Origin: Microthyrium microscopicum | Lineage: Eukaryota > Ascomycota > Dothideomycetes > Microthyriales > Microthyriaceae | Direction: 5' to 3' | Length of the DNA stretch: 64,000 nt | Assembly (NCBI GenBank): GCA_010405405.1 | Contig: MU004240.1 | Location: forward strand, 388,217-452,216 | Shown: positions 36,445 through 48,840 of the stretch, one piece after another | Layout of the letters: every line of letters starts with the position of its first letter | Position numbering within the stretch: the first letter of the stretch is position 1 | Notes under the pieces: model-generated | The model's input: only the letters and a program-made list of their open reading frames with translations | Databases searched by the model: none | Told to the model about the DNA's origin: nothing | Position numbers and translations under genes: made by a program

Positions 36445-38261
36445 TGTGGAATATGAGTAGGCGAAGAACGGAAATCAATGTTTGGGCCTGGAAGATGTTT
36501 TGTTCAGTTTATATACGCGGATCTGGCTAGATATCACCCAGTGATATTGTACATTGTCACTTTTGGGCGCAGCGTTATTTGTTGCTCTTTGGAGGTATCA
36601 CTTGTCATAGCTGGTGTTTCCTTTCCAATAGAAGTGTCATGTTAAAGAAAAGTTAGGTAGTTATGGCAAAAGGGGTATGGTATCTAGAAGGTTAAGTGAC
36701 CTCTTGCATTCTGTCCAATACCAGTCTTGATTGCCGCCTAATAAGCACTTTTTGCCATTTTATCCCTTGACTTCTGAAGGGCTCTAATTCAAGTTACTTC
36801 TACAAATCATTTATACCGATGAATCCATCAGAGGTAGCTGTTGGATCAAGGCAAACAAGCAATAGCAACGATACTAAAAACAAGTCACGCCATCAATCTC
36901 TCGATGAATAAGAGATTTTGTTGCATAAGGATTTTACACTATCAATCAGCCCAGAACCATAGTCACAGAGCCATTTCTTCCCATGCCACACTGCCACTAC
37001 CATCCACAGCTCTACATAACCATCTCAAAAATAACAAGAAGTCATGTTCTCAAACATACTACAGCCACATAAATCAACACAAGGTAATCCCAACCAACTC
37101 GTACCACAAGCAAGCATAACCCAACCGTCGATCACTCCGCCACAGCCAATACCCAGTGATCAATGACGATGCTCTCTCCATGTGGTTGGAGGAAAATGAG
37201 GGCCGGCAAAGTTGCTGTGGCGTTGGACAGACTTTGACTTTCAATAGTTCACTGGCCCTGGAAACGAGTGAACTGGGGAGTATCAAACGGGAAAGACATT
37301 CAGTACTATGGGTTCTAGTAAGTCTCTGTGACAGATGGTTGTTAGAAGTGTCGTTAGACGATTCACATTATGTCAGTTACCATTGGAACTCTTGTAACGC
37401 GATCTAGGGACAAGAAGATAGGTAATAATAGAAGAAGGGCGAATCAGATTACCAGCAGCTATGTCACTTCAAAGATGAATAGAGTAAAACCAGCACAAAC
37501 AACAAAAGCTACACGCAAGACGAGAGAGAGAAAAACAAGATGATTTGGGAGATATAATGAGCAATCGAAAACATAAAGCACAGAAGACAAACAAAAAGCA
37601 AGATAGAAGACTACAGCTACTAAGCAGGACTAATTCAACCCTGTTTTCTACAAGAAAAAAAAAGAAGTTTCCATATTTCCCCCATCCTCCCTTAGAGTAA
37701 AGTAAGCTGATAAAAGAACCCACAACACTCAACACCGTGTTTTGAACCGATTACAAAATATAACTTCCAGAGAATGGGTGTGTATATTCTTGGTAAGTCA
37801 AAGCAACCGGCCGAAAAAAACAACTAATAGACGTGTACTGCAGCAACAACAACAACGCAATGGATATCTCGGTTTGCCTCTCCTCCCATATAACAAACAC
37901 GCTCTCCATCATTAATTCACCACAAGCGAGACATCCAACTGTTCTTTCCCGTAGTTGTCGTTGTAGGGTTTGCTGTTGCTCTGTCGTCCCGATTTGAAAA
38001 CCTCATCAGTTCCCGGTTGAAATGGACATTCTCACAGGTGATTAATCTTTGCTGTTCAGAACGAAGAAACTGTATTGGACCACGACCTAGACTCGCAAGG
38101 GATAAAAAGTATACAAACAAAACTTCTGATTATGAAGCTTTTGGGCATTGGATAGGAAAAATTCGAGTCAGGGGAAGTTGAGCAATGCAGAGAGTCGATG
38201 AAGCAAAGTTGGGATTCAAAGGCAAGCAAACCCAGGGTATGTATGCAAGGATGAGAAGAGC
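36445..38261. other. Intergenic: secreted-protein promoter and RHO1 3' UTR
   Basis: About 1.8 kb. A-rich tracts and a (CAA)4 microrepeat at 37844-37856. No coding frame with protein-like composition on either strand. Confidence 0.35.
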
Positions 38262-39251
38262 TTATAGAACGAGGCACTTGTCCCGCTTGCGCTTAGAATG
38301 TCCTTTTGCCTTGGTGTTGGTCAAAGCAGCACGCGTGGCATGCTCAAAGACTTCGCGAACACCTTCTCCATTTTTGGCGGAGCACTCAATGTATTTGACG
38401 GCTCCAATGCGTTTGCGTACATCCTCACCCTAGAAATGATTAGTAATTGTCCGCGCAAGGCTGATTTGGATGCTCAATCAATGGATTGATGACAGCATAG
38501 TGCTGAGGGGTTGGGTCTGATAGGGCTTACCTGTTCGGGGGAAACGGGCTTTTGTGAAGTCTTGTGGAGCTCCTCGATAGTCTTATTGTCGAAACGGAGA
38601 TCCTTCTTGCACCCGACGAGGATGATAGGCAAGCCAGAGCAGAAGTGTAGAACTTCAGAAATCCACTAGAAAATGGAAGAATTAGCCAAGCCATTCTAAA
38701 AGGGGCGTAGCAACGAGCACTAGAGGCGCAAACATACCTTCTCTTGAACATTGTCGAGGGAGTCGGGAGAGTCGATAGCAAAGCAAATCAGGATGACATG
38801 GGAATCGGGGTAGGATAGAGGGCGAAGACGGTCGTAATCCTCCTGACCGGCGGTATCCCAAAGGGCAAGTTCAACGTGTTTTCCATCAACTTCGACATCC
38901 GCGACATAGTTTTCGAAGACGGTTGGGACATAGACCTAGAGAAAAAGATGTGTAAGCGAGATTCGACGTAGAATTGGGAATTGTTGCGGTTTGTTTGCCC
39001 GGCCGCCAAGGCGACAGGCTCGCGAAGATTTAGTGATAGAGGAATCGAGAGGCTTACTTCTGGGAAAGTACCCTTGGAGAAGACGCTGTAGACGGAAGAA
39101 TGATTAGCAAAGGCAATGCAATGGAAAAGAGCGCAGCCGAGGCCTCATATGGTGTTGTTGGACAAAGGAGGATGGAAACTTACATGAGCAGACAGGTCTT
39201 TCCGCAGGCACCGTCACCGACAATGACGAGCTTACGACGCAACTCGGCCAT
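38262..39251 (-). CDS. RHO1: Rho1 GTPase
   Basis: Small GTPase that activates glucan synthase and the Pkc1 cell-wall integrity pathway and controls actin polarity. Five exons, 39251-39184, 39085-39058 (28 nt), 38935-38738, 38665-38531 and 38429-38262, give 198 residues. P-loop GDGACGKT at residues 12-19, effector [32 protein letters not shown] and ECSAK are intact. After a polybasic patch (KRKRDK) it ends CLVL, a CAAX box whose final Leu favours geranylgeranylation. Effector and insert sequences are Rho1-like rather than Cdc42, Rac or Rho2-4. The many small exons are typical of fungal Rho genes. All exons join in frame. Confidence 0.96.
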
Positions 39252-40778
39252 GATGAACTAGCTGTAGATGATGGAGGAGATAGGTAGAGAAGGACGCTGA
39301 GTAGTGCGGGCGTGTAGGAGTCGGGATGGTGGTGAGAAAGAGGATGTTGTTGACAGGAGGAGGATGGATTGGGAGTTGTGGTGATGGAACAAGAACTGGA
39401 AGAGGAGCGAGCTTTGCTTAGACCTGCACTAAACAGGCCGTCAAAGTGTGCTCATAGAGAGGGAAGGCACACAGACCAGCTCGCCCGCTGCACCTGCCTT
39501 GACTTGCCCAGTTACACCCCTGCCACTATTGATATCAAGACTCTCTTAAAATGCGACAACATCCACAACAATCCTATACTCTTACACTACCGTTCTAGAT
39601 CACAATCTGCCATCAAGCCACGCCAGGAACCATTCAATTTTAGGCGAGCCTCAATTCTTGTGAGCATTGGGCACGTTGCAAAGTGGCTGAGTCCAAGCCA
39701 CGTTGATAGTGGCCCAGGTCACAGGAGGCGAGATTATTGGATTCTTTCTTTCTGTCTCATCTGCCCATTGACTCCTTGATCAAGTCTCTTCGCCTGTCTG
39801 AACCGTTGAGAGACAATTCATGTCTTTCATCTTTTCCTTTGGTGTCGTCTTGGTTCCATCCTGTCGTCGCCTGCTGTTCAGCTTGTCACTATAGCAATGC
39901 AAATATCCCCGATCACTACACCAACCACAACAGATCAGCTTCATCGAAAGCACAATCCCTGCTCGCTGCATATCTATCTGCATCTTTGTACTACCGGCCT
40001 CAATTTTCAGAAGGCTACAAGGCTGACTGCAACTTCCTCCTCCACCGATGGCCATGCCTTTTGGTCTGGATTGCTCCTTCGCCTTCTAAGAACGTGAGCT
40101 TGAAAACATGGGGTGATGATCCTAGTCGATTTATCAGTTCACACGTGTTCTAAAGTGTAAAGCTTATTGTTCTCGCAACGACCACCCTGGACTCCACTGA
40201 CCTGTGGCAGTGCTAGAGGCCGTGGGCTACCAGGCTCCAGCTTAGAGTACAGTTTTGATGTCATTTACAAACAGTGAATCGAGAAGGGGAGTGTGGCATT
40301 CTATATCAGTTTGAGGGGGTCAGCTTGTAGTCACCGAGAATGGAGGGAGTCAGCTGCATGCCATGTTCAAAGCTGTGTCGACTTATGGCATTATCATACT
40401 GCACATCCCCAGTCATACTATACCCTCCACAATTGATCGAGCTCTTCCGTAACTTATGCAGCATACAGCTTAACAGATCAATCAGACAACTTCTGATTGA
40501 CAGCGGTGGTAACAATTAAAGCATTTTCATTAAATTATCCTACTTCAGACTGTAGGTCCAATGACTACAAATAACACTAGCTTGCAATTATTTTATATTC
40601 TCTCACCAATTAAAAGCACAACAATTGAAAATGCTAGTATTAGAAAAGGAACTCGGGTGCTGCCTTTGGACAGCGGGTATATGTATAGTTTCGTGAAAAT
40701 CGAGATCTTGCCGAGCACCTCGTGGGCTCGGCGAGTGATAGTTGTAAAGGTGACTGTGAGTGTGATCGGTGAGCAGTG
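39252..40778. other. Intergenic: RHO1 leader and promoter
   Basis: About 1.5 kb. Presumably a long RHO1 leader and promoter plus the 3' flank of the protease gene. Frames at 39369-40153 are not protein-like. Confidence 0.35.
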
Positions 40779-42522
40779 TTATAAGGCGAGGAAGAGGATA
40801 TGCATGCTAAGCACTCCAAGCATCAAACATCCTATGCTCAAAGGCGACAATGCATCACCATCACTGCTCGGTGGCTTGGGCGTCTCCGAGGCACCGATAA
40901 CACCCGCTGTGCCAGAGGCTGGTGCGTGTGTGCTGGTAGTCTTTGGGTGGTTGGGTGACGATGTAGTCGTAGATGATGGCGCAGTAGTTGTAGAAGATCC
41001 TATAGAAACGAGCGATGTTAACGACGCCGTTTGGCTGAGATTTGAAGAAGTGTTTGTAGTGGGTGGTCTAGTACCTTGCGAAGATGGGATGTGCGTCGAA
41101 GACGTCGTTCCCGGGGCTGCCGACTGGCTTGGTGCAGTTGTTTGGGATGTTTCGGAGGAAGATGGGGAAGATGGGGGTGGACTACTGCCTCCTACAGTTG
41201 GTTGGTACATGCTCGTTGTTGTCTGGGATATAGGGGGTGTGGGAGAAGATGGAGTGGATATGGACGAACCTTTAAGAAGCGAGAAGCCGACACGCCCTTG
41301 GTCGCCGTCGAATACGGTGTAGACGTTCTTGAGAAAGACGTCGCCTACGAGCCATTGGTTGCTGTTGAAGGTCTGGCGGCCGGCGATGTTGCTGTTGCAG
41401 TTCCCATTGCTGGTCGCACTGCCAATGTAGTCTTTCGGACTGATGGTGTAGGCTTTGCCGCCGAAGGAGATGGTTAGGGGCGTGGCGGTGTTGCAGGGCA
41501 CTGTGAAGGTTTCGCCGTTCTTTGCGGAGCCGGGAATGGTATCGTGAACTGCTTGTGCATCGGAGGGTGGGAGGAGGAGGAGGCTGGTGCCACTGTCTAG
41601 GAGAGCGGTTGCGCCGTTTTGAATAGCGGCTGTTTTGCCGTTGAAGCTGACCGAATCGATGGTTAGTTCCCAGAAACCTCGATCATTGGTAATGGCAGAG
41701 ACGTAGTTCAAATCTCCGCTGTACGCATCGGTGTCTGGGCCGCCAAAGGTGATCTCGCCATTGTTTAGTCCATCTGACGCTCTTGAAAGCCTTATACCAA
41801 AGACCTTTGCGTTTATGATCTTTTGCGAGACCAAGACATCTACAACAGTAGGCGCCTTGACTCCATTTTGGTTGCTTGCCACATTTTGTAATCTGCCAAC
41901 ACCAAGTATACCATCCATAGGATATGATTTGAAATCGTCCGAAACGACGCTGGCTAGGCCAAAGGATAGAGGAAATGTCTTGCCAATGAAACTGACATTG
42001 TCGGATACCACGGATCCACTGACACTACCAGTTCCATACTGCACCGAAAATGTACTCTGCGTAACCTGTACAACCGTTAGTCCTCGCACACGGGTAAGCC
42101 ACAATGGTAGCACAAACCTGTAGTGAAGACGAATCCCCAGGTCCAAGCTGATTATGGGATGGACAAGCATCTGACTTGCAGTCTGAGCTCATTACCCAGG
42201 TATTGACTGCTGCCGTGTCCAGCAGGAGATAGATGGTCTTTTTGCCGGAGCCGAATTGTACTTCGCACATGTAGGAATAGTCTGCGCCATCTTGATCGAG
42301 TCCAGCACTGTTTGAGGCAGAGGGCTTGTTTGCGGAATTGATCTTGAAGCCACCAGCGCGCTTTGTCTTGACTTTTCGTATCGGGAGTCGTAAAGAACCA
42401 GAGTCTCTCCGCGCATGCTCTTGTCTTCGAGAAGGCTGGTTTGTGGGTTCGCCGAGACGGTAAGGATAGAAAGCGTTGGTAGCCGCGATGTGGCACGCAA
42501 GGGCGAGTATGTAGAGTTTCAT
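40779..42522 (-). CDS. Secreted pepsin-like aspartic protease, probably GPI-anchored
   Basis: Exons 42522-42118 and 42065-40779 with a 52-nt intron give 563 residues. A signal peptide (MKLYILALACHIAATNA) precedes a basic propeptide ending near KTKRAGG, a likely Kex2-type site. Catalytic motifs are LLLDTAAVNTWV (Asp102) and ALLDSGTSLL (Asp292). The first is DTA rather than the usual DTG; the second is canonical. Y-loop (QYGTGSVSG) and GILGVGR are present. After about residue 430 comes a Ser/Thr/Pro-rich stalk, then a C-terminal hydrophobic tail (LSIGCLMLGVLSMHILFLAL) following SDGDA, a plausible GPI-attachment region. Cell-wall or plasma-membrane location as for yapsin-like enzymes is inferred. 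Activity cannot be judged from the DTA change alone. Confidence 0.88.
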
Positions 42523-44659
42523 GGCGACTCGGCAACGGGGGTCCAGGAATGCTAGATCTGCAGCATGGGAAGCTCGAATATCTGAGAAATGGTGAAGCTA
42601 TTCCGTTGTTGAGAATATTATACTGCTCAATCGAAGTAGAGCACGAGTACAAAGCAATTAAGCAGACCCGTATGCTCTGACAGTTATGTATGAAGCAGCG
42701 ATATGCTTCATGTCCAGTCGGAGGCAATGACTGCCCGCGGTAATAGATGTAATAGACGGATGCGGCAAGGAATTGAAGAACTGGAAACAGCAACTTGAAC
42801 AAGATCGTGCGCAATTAAGGAGAAGTCTTATGTATCTCCCCAATGCAGTAGCGAAGCAGAGACAGGAATGGCAAAGAGATACAAGAAGAAATATGGATCA
42901 TACAGGAGTATCACCAGGAGGACATGTCAAAAGTAATGTACAGACAGGCAAGTTTGGTGGTTACTAGCATTAGGTAGGGAGTTAACGAAAGTGGACACTG
43001 AACAGTAACGAGAAGAAGAATACACGAGGCAGGCAATGGTGATGATGATATGGTGATGATAAAGTCTACTTGGCGAACTAATGTCTGGGGAATAGAGGAT
43101 ATGGATGATAATTCGTCGGGTGTATCCTAACAATGAAGCTTTGGCCGAGGAAGATATGGCCGTGCGTCGAGGAAAGTTGGTGGTGGTTGGTACAAAGTCG
43201 TTTTCCGGAGAGCACAGGCACAATGGGACCCAATCATCGAAGCATTGGCTTTTAATGCTTTTCCCTAACAGGCAAAGGCTGTCTGTGAACCGCCGTGTTC
43301 ACACTCAAAAGATACTCAAAAAGGCTGGGGGCGTGATCCACATGGTGGGACAATTTGATTGTCAAAAGATGCCTCTGGACCTCATGTGAGGCTCTCTGCC
43401 GTTAACTGAAGATATTATGCCCTCTTTTGCTACCGTATCTCTCTCTTCTTTTTTCTATCTGTTCAATTGCTAGTGCAATCTTATCTCTCCATGTCACTGC
43501 TTGTTATTGACTTGATACAACAAGATTGTGATGCGAGCAGCCAACTCTACACATTTATGGCTCTTCATCTACCCGCCACACACGACCCAGCAAGTGCAGG
43601 TCTATATCAAGACAACATACAATACCAAAGCGTTTGTTCAAATAGTTAACGTGCCTACGTGCGCCAAGAGTGTGTACACTGAAAGCAGTGCGGTCTCTCT
43701 GTACCAGGAACAACCAATGCAGCATATATTAACCATCTACATTCCTGGACGGGTAATATAGACCCGTACGTATTGGGACAGGCTTTGATTGGCCTCCCGT
43801 GGCACCAAGTCCCTGCATACTACATAAGATGCTTGGTAGAACTTAGATGTAGGATATAAGACGAAACAAGAGTGGAATGTACCAGGATATAACATAGAAG
43901 GCGGGAAGGAACGGCGTGAACGGGTGCCTGTGCTTCGACAGGTACAGATTGCTTTGTTCCTGAAACTTTGCCTCCATATATCCATTGTTCTTGTCAAGAG
44001 TTGACAAGGCTGCCAATGGCCATAGTAGTAACATCAGATCATATAATATCATACAAACGTACAAAGAGTTACAAACGCCAATTGTAAACCTCCAAGTCAC
44101 CATCCAAGATAAAAACAACGTAGATCATTGCCTTGAACCGCTCAATCAGTCTACTCCTATCAACACCGGGCTTGCGTGGTTCGTAGCTGCCAATGCATCA
44201 AAATGTATAACGTGTTTTAGCGAGTGTCGATTGAATGGCGGTGATAATGCATAATGTACTCAACTCACCAATAACACGAGCCTCAATTGTACTTGTACTG
44301 CATAATATCCGCCAAACCCGCTCACCGTAAACTTACTCCTAGGAGCTCCGTATTACCTTATGTATGCACATTGTACACCTTGCCCATCGATTGCCTAGCT
44401 GTAGCCTGTCTTGCCTGTCTGACAATTTGGTTTTCCGTGACCTCTCCCCGCAACCTCCGATAACTGCGGTCTTTCCCCCTCACGATAATCCGCAATCTAA
44501 CCTCCCATTCCATTATCAACCTTAAAGCTCCCTACTCTCCCCGACATCCATCAATCATTCTCTAAACCACAAACCTCCCAATTGCCTCCCCATTGCCTAC
44601 CTACCCATCAGCTTCATACAACCCTCTCCGTCCAATCTACAAACACCCATACAAAAACA
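42523..44659. other. Intergenic: protease promoter and leader of the next gene
   Basis: About 2.1 kb between divergent genes. The last 200 bases (44450-44659) are strongly C/T-rich, like a fungal leader. No gene seen in the rest. Confidence 0.35.
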
Positions 44660-45314
44660 ATGGCAACCCGTCCCGCCATCCGCGCCGCAACCTCCCAACT
44701 ACGCAATGTCCGCAATCTCCACATGACCGGCCCAGCAACCTACAGCTCCATCCTCACCGAAACCCGCACCGCAACCCCAGACGCCAACCCCACCGACGCG
44801 ACCAAACGGCCCACTGCCTCCAGCGCAGGAGCAAGCAGCAAAGCAGAGCGACACTTCAACACCTCCCGCTCGCTCAAAGCAGTCGGCGATACTTCAACCA
44901 TTGACTTTGCTTACCTTCCCGAGCTCGAACATAGCGGCAGCGAAGGACCAGGCAGTGCGCGCGTGCCGTTGCTGTTGGGGAGTATGTATAGTGGGAATAC
45001 GGCGCGGGCGATGCATGAGGATACGCCGGAGGAGGTACGTGGATTCGTAAACTAAGAGAGGTGGGGTTAAGAGCTAATGTGGGAGGATATAGATTCTTCG
45101 ACCGATGATCAACTTGATCAGCCATTCGAGCACGTATATCGGCGCACCGTCAGCAATGAGCGAGGTACATGATAACTCGTCGGTGGATTTCCAGGGACTG
45201 AGGTCAATAGTTGGAGGGAGTGAGGAGGCGGGGAAGGGGCCGGAGGGTGCAGTGAAGCAGTTTTTTAATGATTTGTTGGAGGATATCGTTCCTGGCGGGA
45301 AGAAGAAGAATTAA
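44660..45314 (+). CDS. Conserved fungal mitochondrial protein, function unknown
   Basis: Exons 44660-45034 and 45093-45314 with a 58-nt intron give 198 residues. The N-terminus (MATRPAIRAATSQLRNVRNL) is Arg/Ala-rich without acids, a typical mitochondrial presequence. A disordered Thr/Ala/Ser segment follows, then conserved-looking blocks TSTIDFAYLPEL, VPLLLGSMY, RPMINLISHSSTYIGAPSAM and SEVHDNSSVDF. I recall homologues across Pezizomycotina annotated only as hypothetical. No membrane span or cofactor motif is evident. Codon use is strongly biased towards C-ending codons in exon 1. Confidence 0.75.
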
Positions 45315-45672
45315 GAGTGGGAAGCACTGGTTTGGGAGCGCAATTGGTGCTGATATGGAGATTCTTGGGTGGAGTGGTTTAGCTTACCGTCTCCAGCGAG
45401 GAGACGATGACACGAGGAGCGTATGCGTATGGGAGTATCAGGAGAACCTATTTCTTTAAGTCTCTAAAAAGAGACAAGTGCTGTTTTATTCCTGGCTGGC
45501 TATGAGCCGTCAACGAAGACCTATGACAAAAAATGCTTGTTGTCTAATGTGTGGTATCTCTGATACCTATTGCGTGTAATCATACAAATCGTGACTCCTG
45601 CTCTTAACGTACGTATGATGCTAATAACCCATCAATAATACTCCAAAGTTTCCAACAATGCTCATGGTAGAA
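45315..45672. other. Short convergent intergenic region
   Basis: 3' flanks of two convergent genes; nothing else seen. Confidence 0.4.
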
Positions 45673-48156
45673 TCATGTCCGCCCAAAGCCCATAATCCCC
45701 TCAACATACCGCCTCGCATCAAAGCCTATGCCCAAATCCTCCAACTTGCTGCCTTCACTACCAACACCTCTCAAGCTCCATCCACTGACACTTCTATTCT
45801 TGCCCTTCTCAGCCTCCTTAGCGCGTCTGAATAACACAATCTCCCGCCCTCGCCGCCGAGCTGGGACACCCATGCCGGAACTGGTCCGGGCGCGCCACTC
45901 ATCAACTTCGTCCTCAGACTCCTCGTCTGTCGGTTTGTCATTGATGACTACTCGAGCCCAGCCTACCCACCAGCCTCGCGCTGTCTTGACTCGCCGCTCG
46001 ACTTCCTCGGTGCGGACGGTAGCCAACACCTCGAGGGCAGCGGAGTGTAGATTAAGTGCATCGGCGCGGGACAGCGTTCCATCGCTGATGCCGGGCACGT
46101 TTGCGCATGTGGCAAGGGTTGCGGCGTCATGTACGACTTCCCATGCGCCATCTTCGCCCGATAGGCTGGATGATGAAGCCGGTGCATCGCTGATTCCTAA
46201 AGCGGCGGCTCGACGCTGGAAGGCAATGGAAGGACCAGTGCGGCGAGCGAGGAGTGGTTGCAAGGGAGCCAGGAAGGCATGCAGATCTCGGTAGAAGGTA
46301 GGCATCATGAGCGTTGCGGTACTGTCATCAAAGAGCAGGGCATAGATGAAAGGTCGATGAGCGTAAACCAGGACGCGGACGCGGGAAGTAATTTTTACTT
46401 GTTTGATTGTCGTCGCCGAATCCATGCCAGTAGAAACACTTTGAGATCTAGATTTACTACTCCTAGATTGGTCGCTGGCGGTGGAGGGTGAAATATCAAT
46501 CCTCAGGTTGGGGCTTTCAGTGCGGGGTGCTGCCAGTGAGATGCTTCTTGGATGAGCGGGCGTGGTGTTGCTTTTGTAGTAGCCGGCAGAGTTGGTTCCC
46601 TCTTTTGTGGTGTCATACATGACAACGTTGAGGGAGCGGATCATGATGCGATGGTTCCATTCGGGCGGCTCAGAATCAGCGGTATTACTCACCGTCTCCT
46701 CGTCCGCATCACCTTGAAGACCGATAAGAAAGTGACCTCCGTTCTCGCGGGCAATATGCTCCTGTATGCGAGCTGTGATGGCATCAACAGGCTCTTCAGG
46801 TGTGCTGCTACTATGGCCAGTACCCCAAGATGTACCATAGCCCAGAGTAAGGTATTTTTTCCAAGTCTCCTGTTCACGCGAAGGGGATTTGGCTCTATCA
46901 TCACTTTTAGGAACTTCATTCTGCTGTTTTTTCGTATCGGCCTTGACAGTTGCAGCTTCCAGCGATCGCTCTGCGGCGGCAATGATAGGCCTGGGAATAC
47001 CAGGGGGAGGATCGTCATCCTGCTGAGACTCCTCTGGCTTGTCGCGTTTTGAAGATCGATTAGATCTGTCACGTCTCTTTCGTCTCCTGTCAGAACTGGG
47101 ACTTTCTTTCACAGCGTAGGCAGCCTCTCCCTGGGCATAGATCAGCTGTATCCAGTTCGATATGTCCCTCATTGAAGAGCGAGATACAGTGCCTAGACCA
47201 GAAAAGACAACACCGTCGGATGCCATTGGCTCTCTGCCGATTCCCATCCAAGGTTCCTCGTCAACATCGCCAGACTTGGTAGATTTATTGACATCTGATA
47301 GAGCTTTTGGCTTTGGAGCATCCCCGAATCTGGAAACTACCATGTCAATGAGGCCGTCGGTTCTTCGAGCAAAATCCTCCAGCACTTCTCTTTCACCAGC
47401 TCCCCATTCCTCTTCACCAACTCCAACGCCTAGTTCTCCGCCAGCTGCTAGCTGCATGCCACCAAAAACTTCTGCAGCAGGAACTCCATGTAGCATAACA
47501 TCCCAGGATAGAGCAAAGCGAGTCCAGAATCTCTCCAGGAGAGAACAGAATTTGGCTCGAGGTAAACGTTCGAACAATGCTTTCAAAGAAATTCCATTGT
47601 GGAGTTTGAAAATGTCATGAGCACGCTCTAATTGTTGAATAAGTAGCGACGGTGGACTTATTTCCCTAGCAGAGTATTCAAACTTTTGTGAGCCCGTAGC
47701 ATTCTCTGACTTGGTAACTGGCGTTGACGAAGGAATTCGAGTGAGATCGATTGACTGGTCACTTTTAGCTGACAACTTAATAAACAAATGCCATCTAATC
47801 GCTCAATCACCTACCGCTAAAATCCACCAGCCTCGCTCAAGTTCGTGAGTCACAATCCGAGACTTTTCAGTCTCGATTTGATCGAGTGTTCCTCCTCTAG
47901 AGAAGTCATTCGCAAAATGAATCATTCCTTGAGCAAGACCAATTTGCCTCATCTTCTCATTGGCTTCCTCCTTGAGAATTTTGTCATCCTCATTATCTGT
48001 AGTCCTGCGTCTCTTGTGGGCAACTCGAGAGTGATAGAAGACGATTTGCTCTTTGAAGGCCTCCTCGGTTCTCCCAAGCTCTGGACTATAGATGGCCAGG
48101 AAAGACAGCCTTGCAGGCATGACTTTTAGATCCGCGTCAACTTGTGCCAGTGACAT
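45673..48156 (-). CDS. CCZ1: Vacuolar fusion protein Ccz1
   Basis: Subunit of the Mon1-Ccz1 guanine-nucleotide exchange factor for Ypt7/Rab7, acting at late endosomes, vacuole and autophagosomes. Exons 48156-47815 and 47754-45673 with a 60-nt intron give 807 residues. The N-terminal longin domain is clear: LSFLAIYSPELGRTEE, EQIVFYHSR, and WWILA joined over the intron to SIDLTRIP. The acceptor was chosen for this junction; nearer AGs would leave an extra insert. The rest has the long, low-complexity insertions common in fungal Ccz1 and later conserved blocks such as RVRVLVYAHRPFIYALLFD. Start at 48156 (MSLAQVDADLK); Met-13 is an alternative. Confidence 0.88.
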
Positions 48157-48840
48157 CCTTGCTGGTGGATACTCGAATTGAAGGTCCGAAAATGGGGGCA
48201 GTCATACGGTGCCAATGCTAAACGCAAGTGATCGAGGATGAAGCACGAGGATGAAAGGTTCGTCTGGATTCCTTCTGAGCCGCAGTAAGCTAGAACTCAA
48301 GTGTCAGGGAGCTTTCGTCCTCTGATGGCACAATTAGGACGAGGCTCTGCAAAGCAATGGAGCTTATGCCTCACATTGACATCATGGATTCAGAAGCCCC
48401 AGCCCAACGCTGAACTCAACAATGCGATTCGCAAGGAAGCCGTACGTCCCGGCTCTTTCTTCTTGTACAGATGTAAAGGAACGACCCGGTAGATTGAGGC
48501 AGAGGGCAGGTGAGAGGGACTTCGGGTGGGTTGAATGGGAAAGAAACGCCACTTTGTTGACACAGAATTGAAAGTCAAGCTTGGTTTGAATATCGAGATG
48601 ATCCCTGCAAGTCCTTAGTCTCGACTGGGCTTAGGCCGTCGGAAAGCGTCGTAGCCCTTGGGGACTCGCATCCGATCTGGTCCTCATCAACAATTCAACA
48701 TCAACATCTTGATCAATCTCTGATCATTCAGCTACCTTAGTAGTACCATCCGTTCGCAAACAATCTCCTGCATCCAAACCACTCCATCTACGGTCTAGAC
48801 CTCTCTTTATCTCTATTTTGATAACTGGAAATATCAGTTC
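48157..48840. promoter_or_regulatory. Divergent CCZ1/FMT1 promoter region
   Basis: 684 bp between start codons. The last 120 bases before the FMT1 ATG are C/T-rich. A short frame at 48301-48492 has no support as a gene. Confidence 0.4.

Noticed and set aside
38262-39251. Rho-family GTPase other than Rho1 (Cdc42, Rac, Rho2-4)
   Set aside because: Effector region [29 protein letters not shown] and the polybasic CLVL end are Rho1-type.
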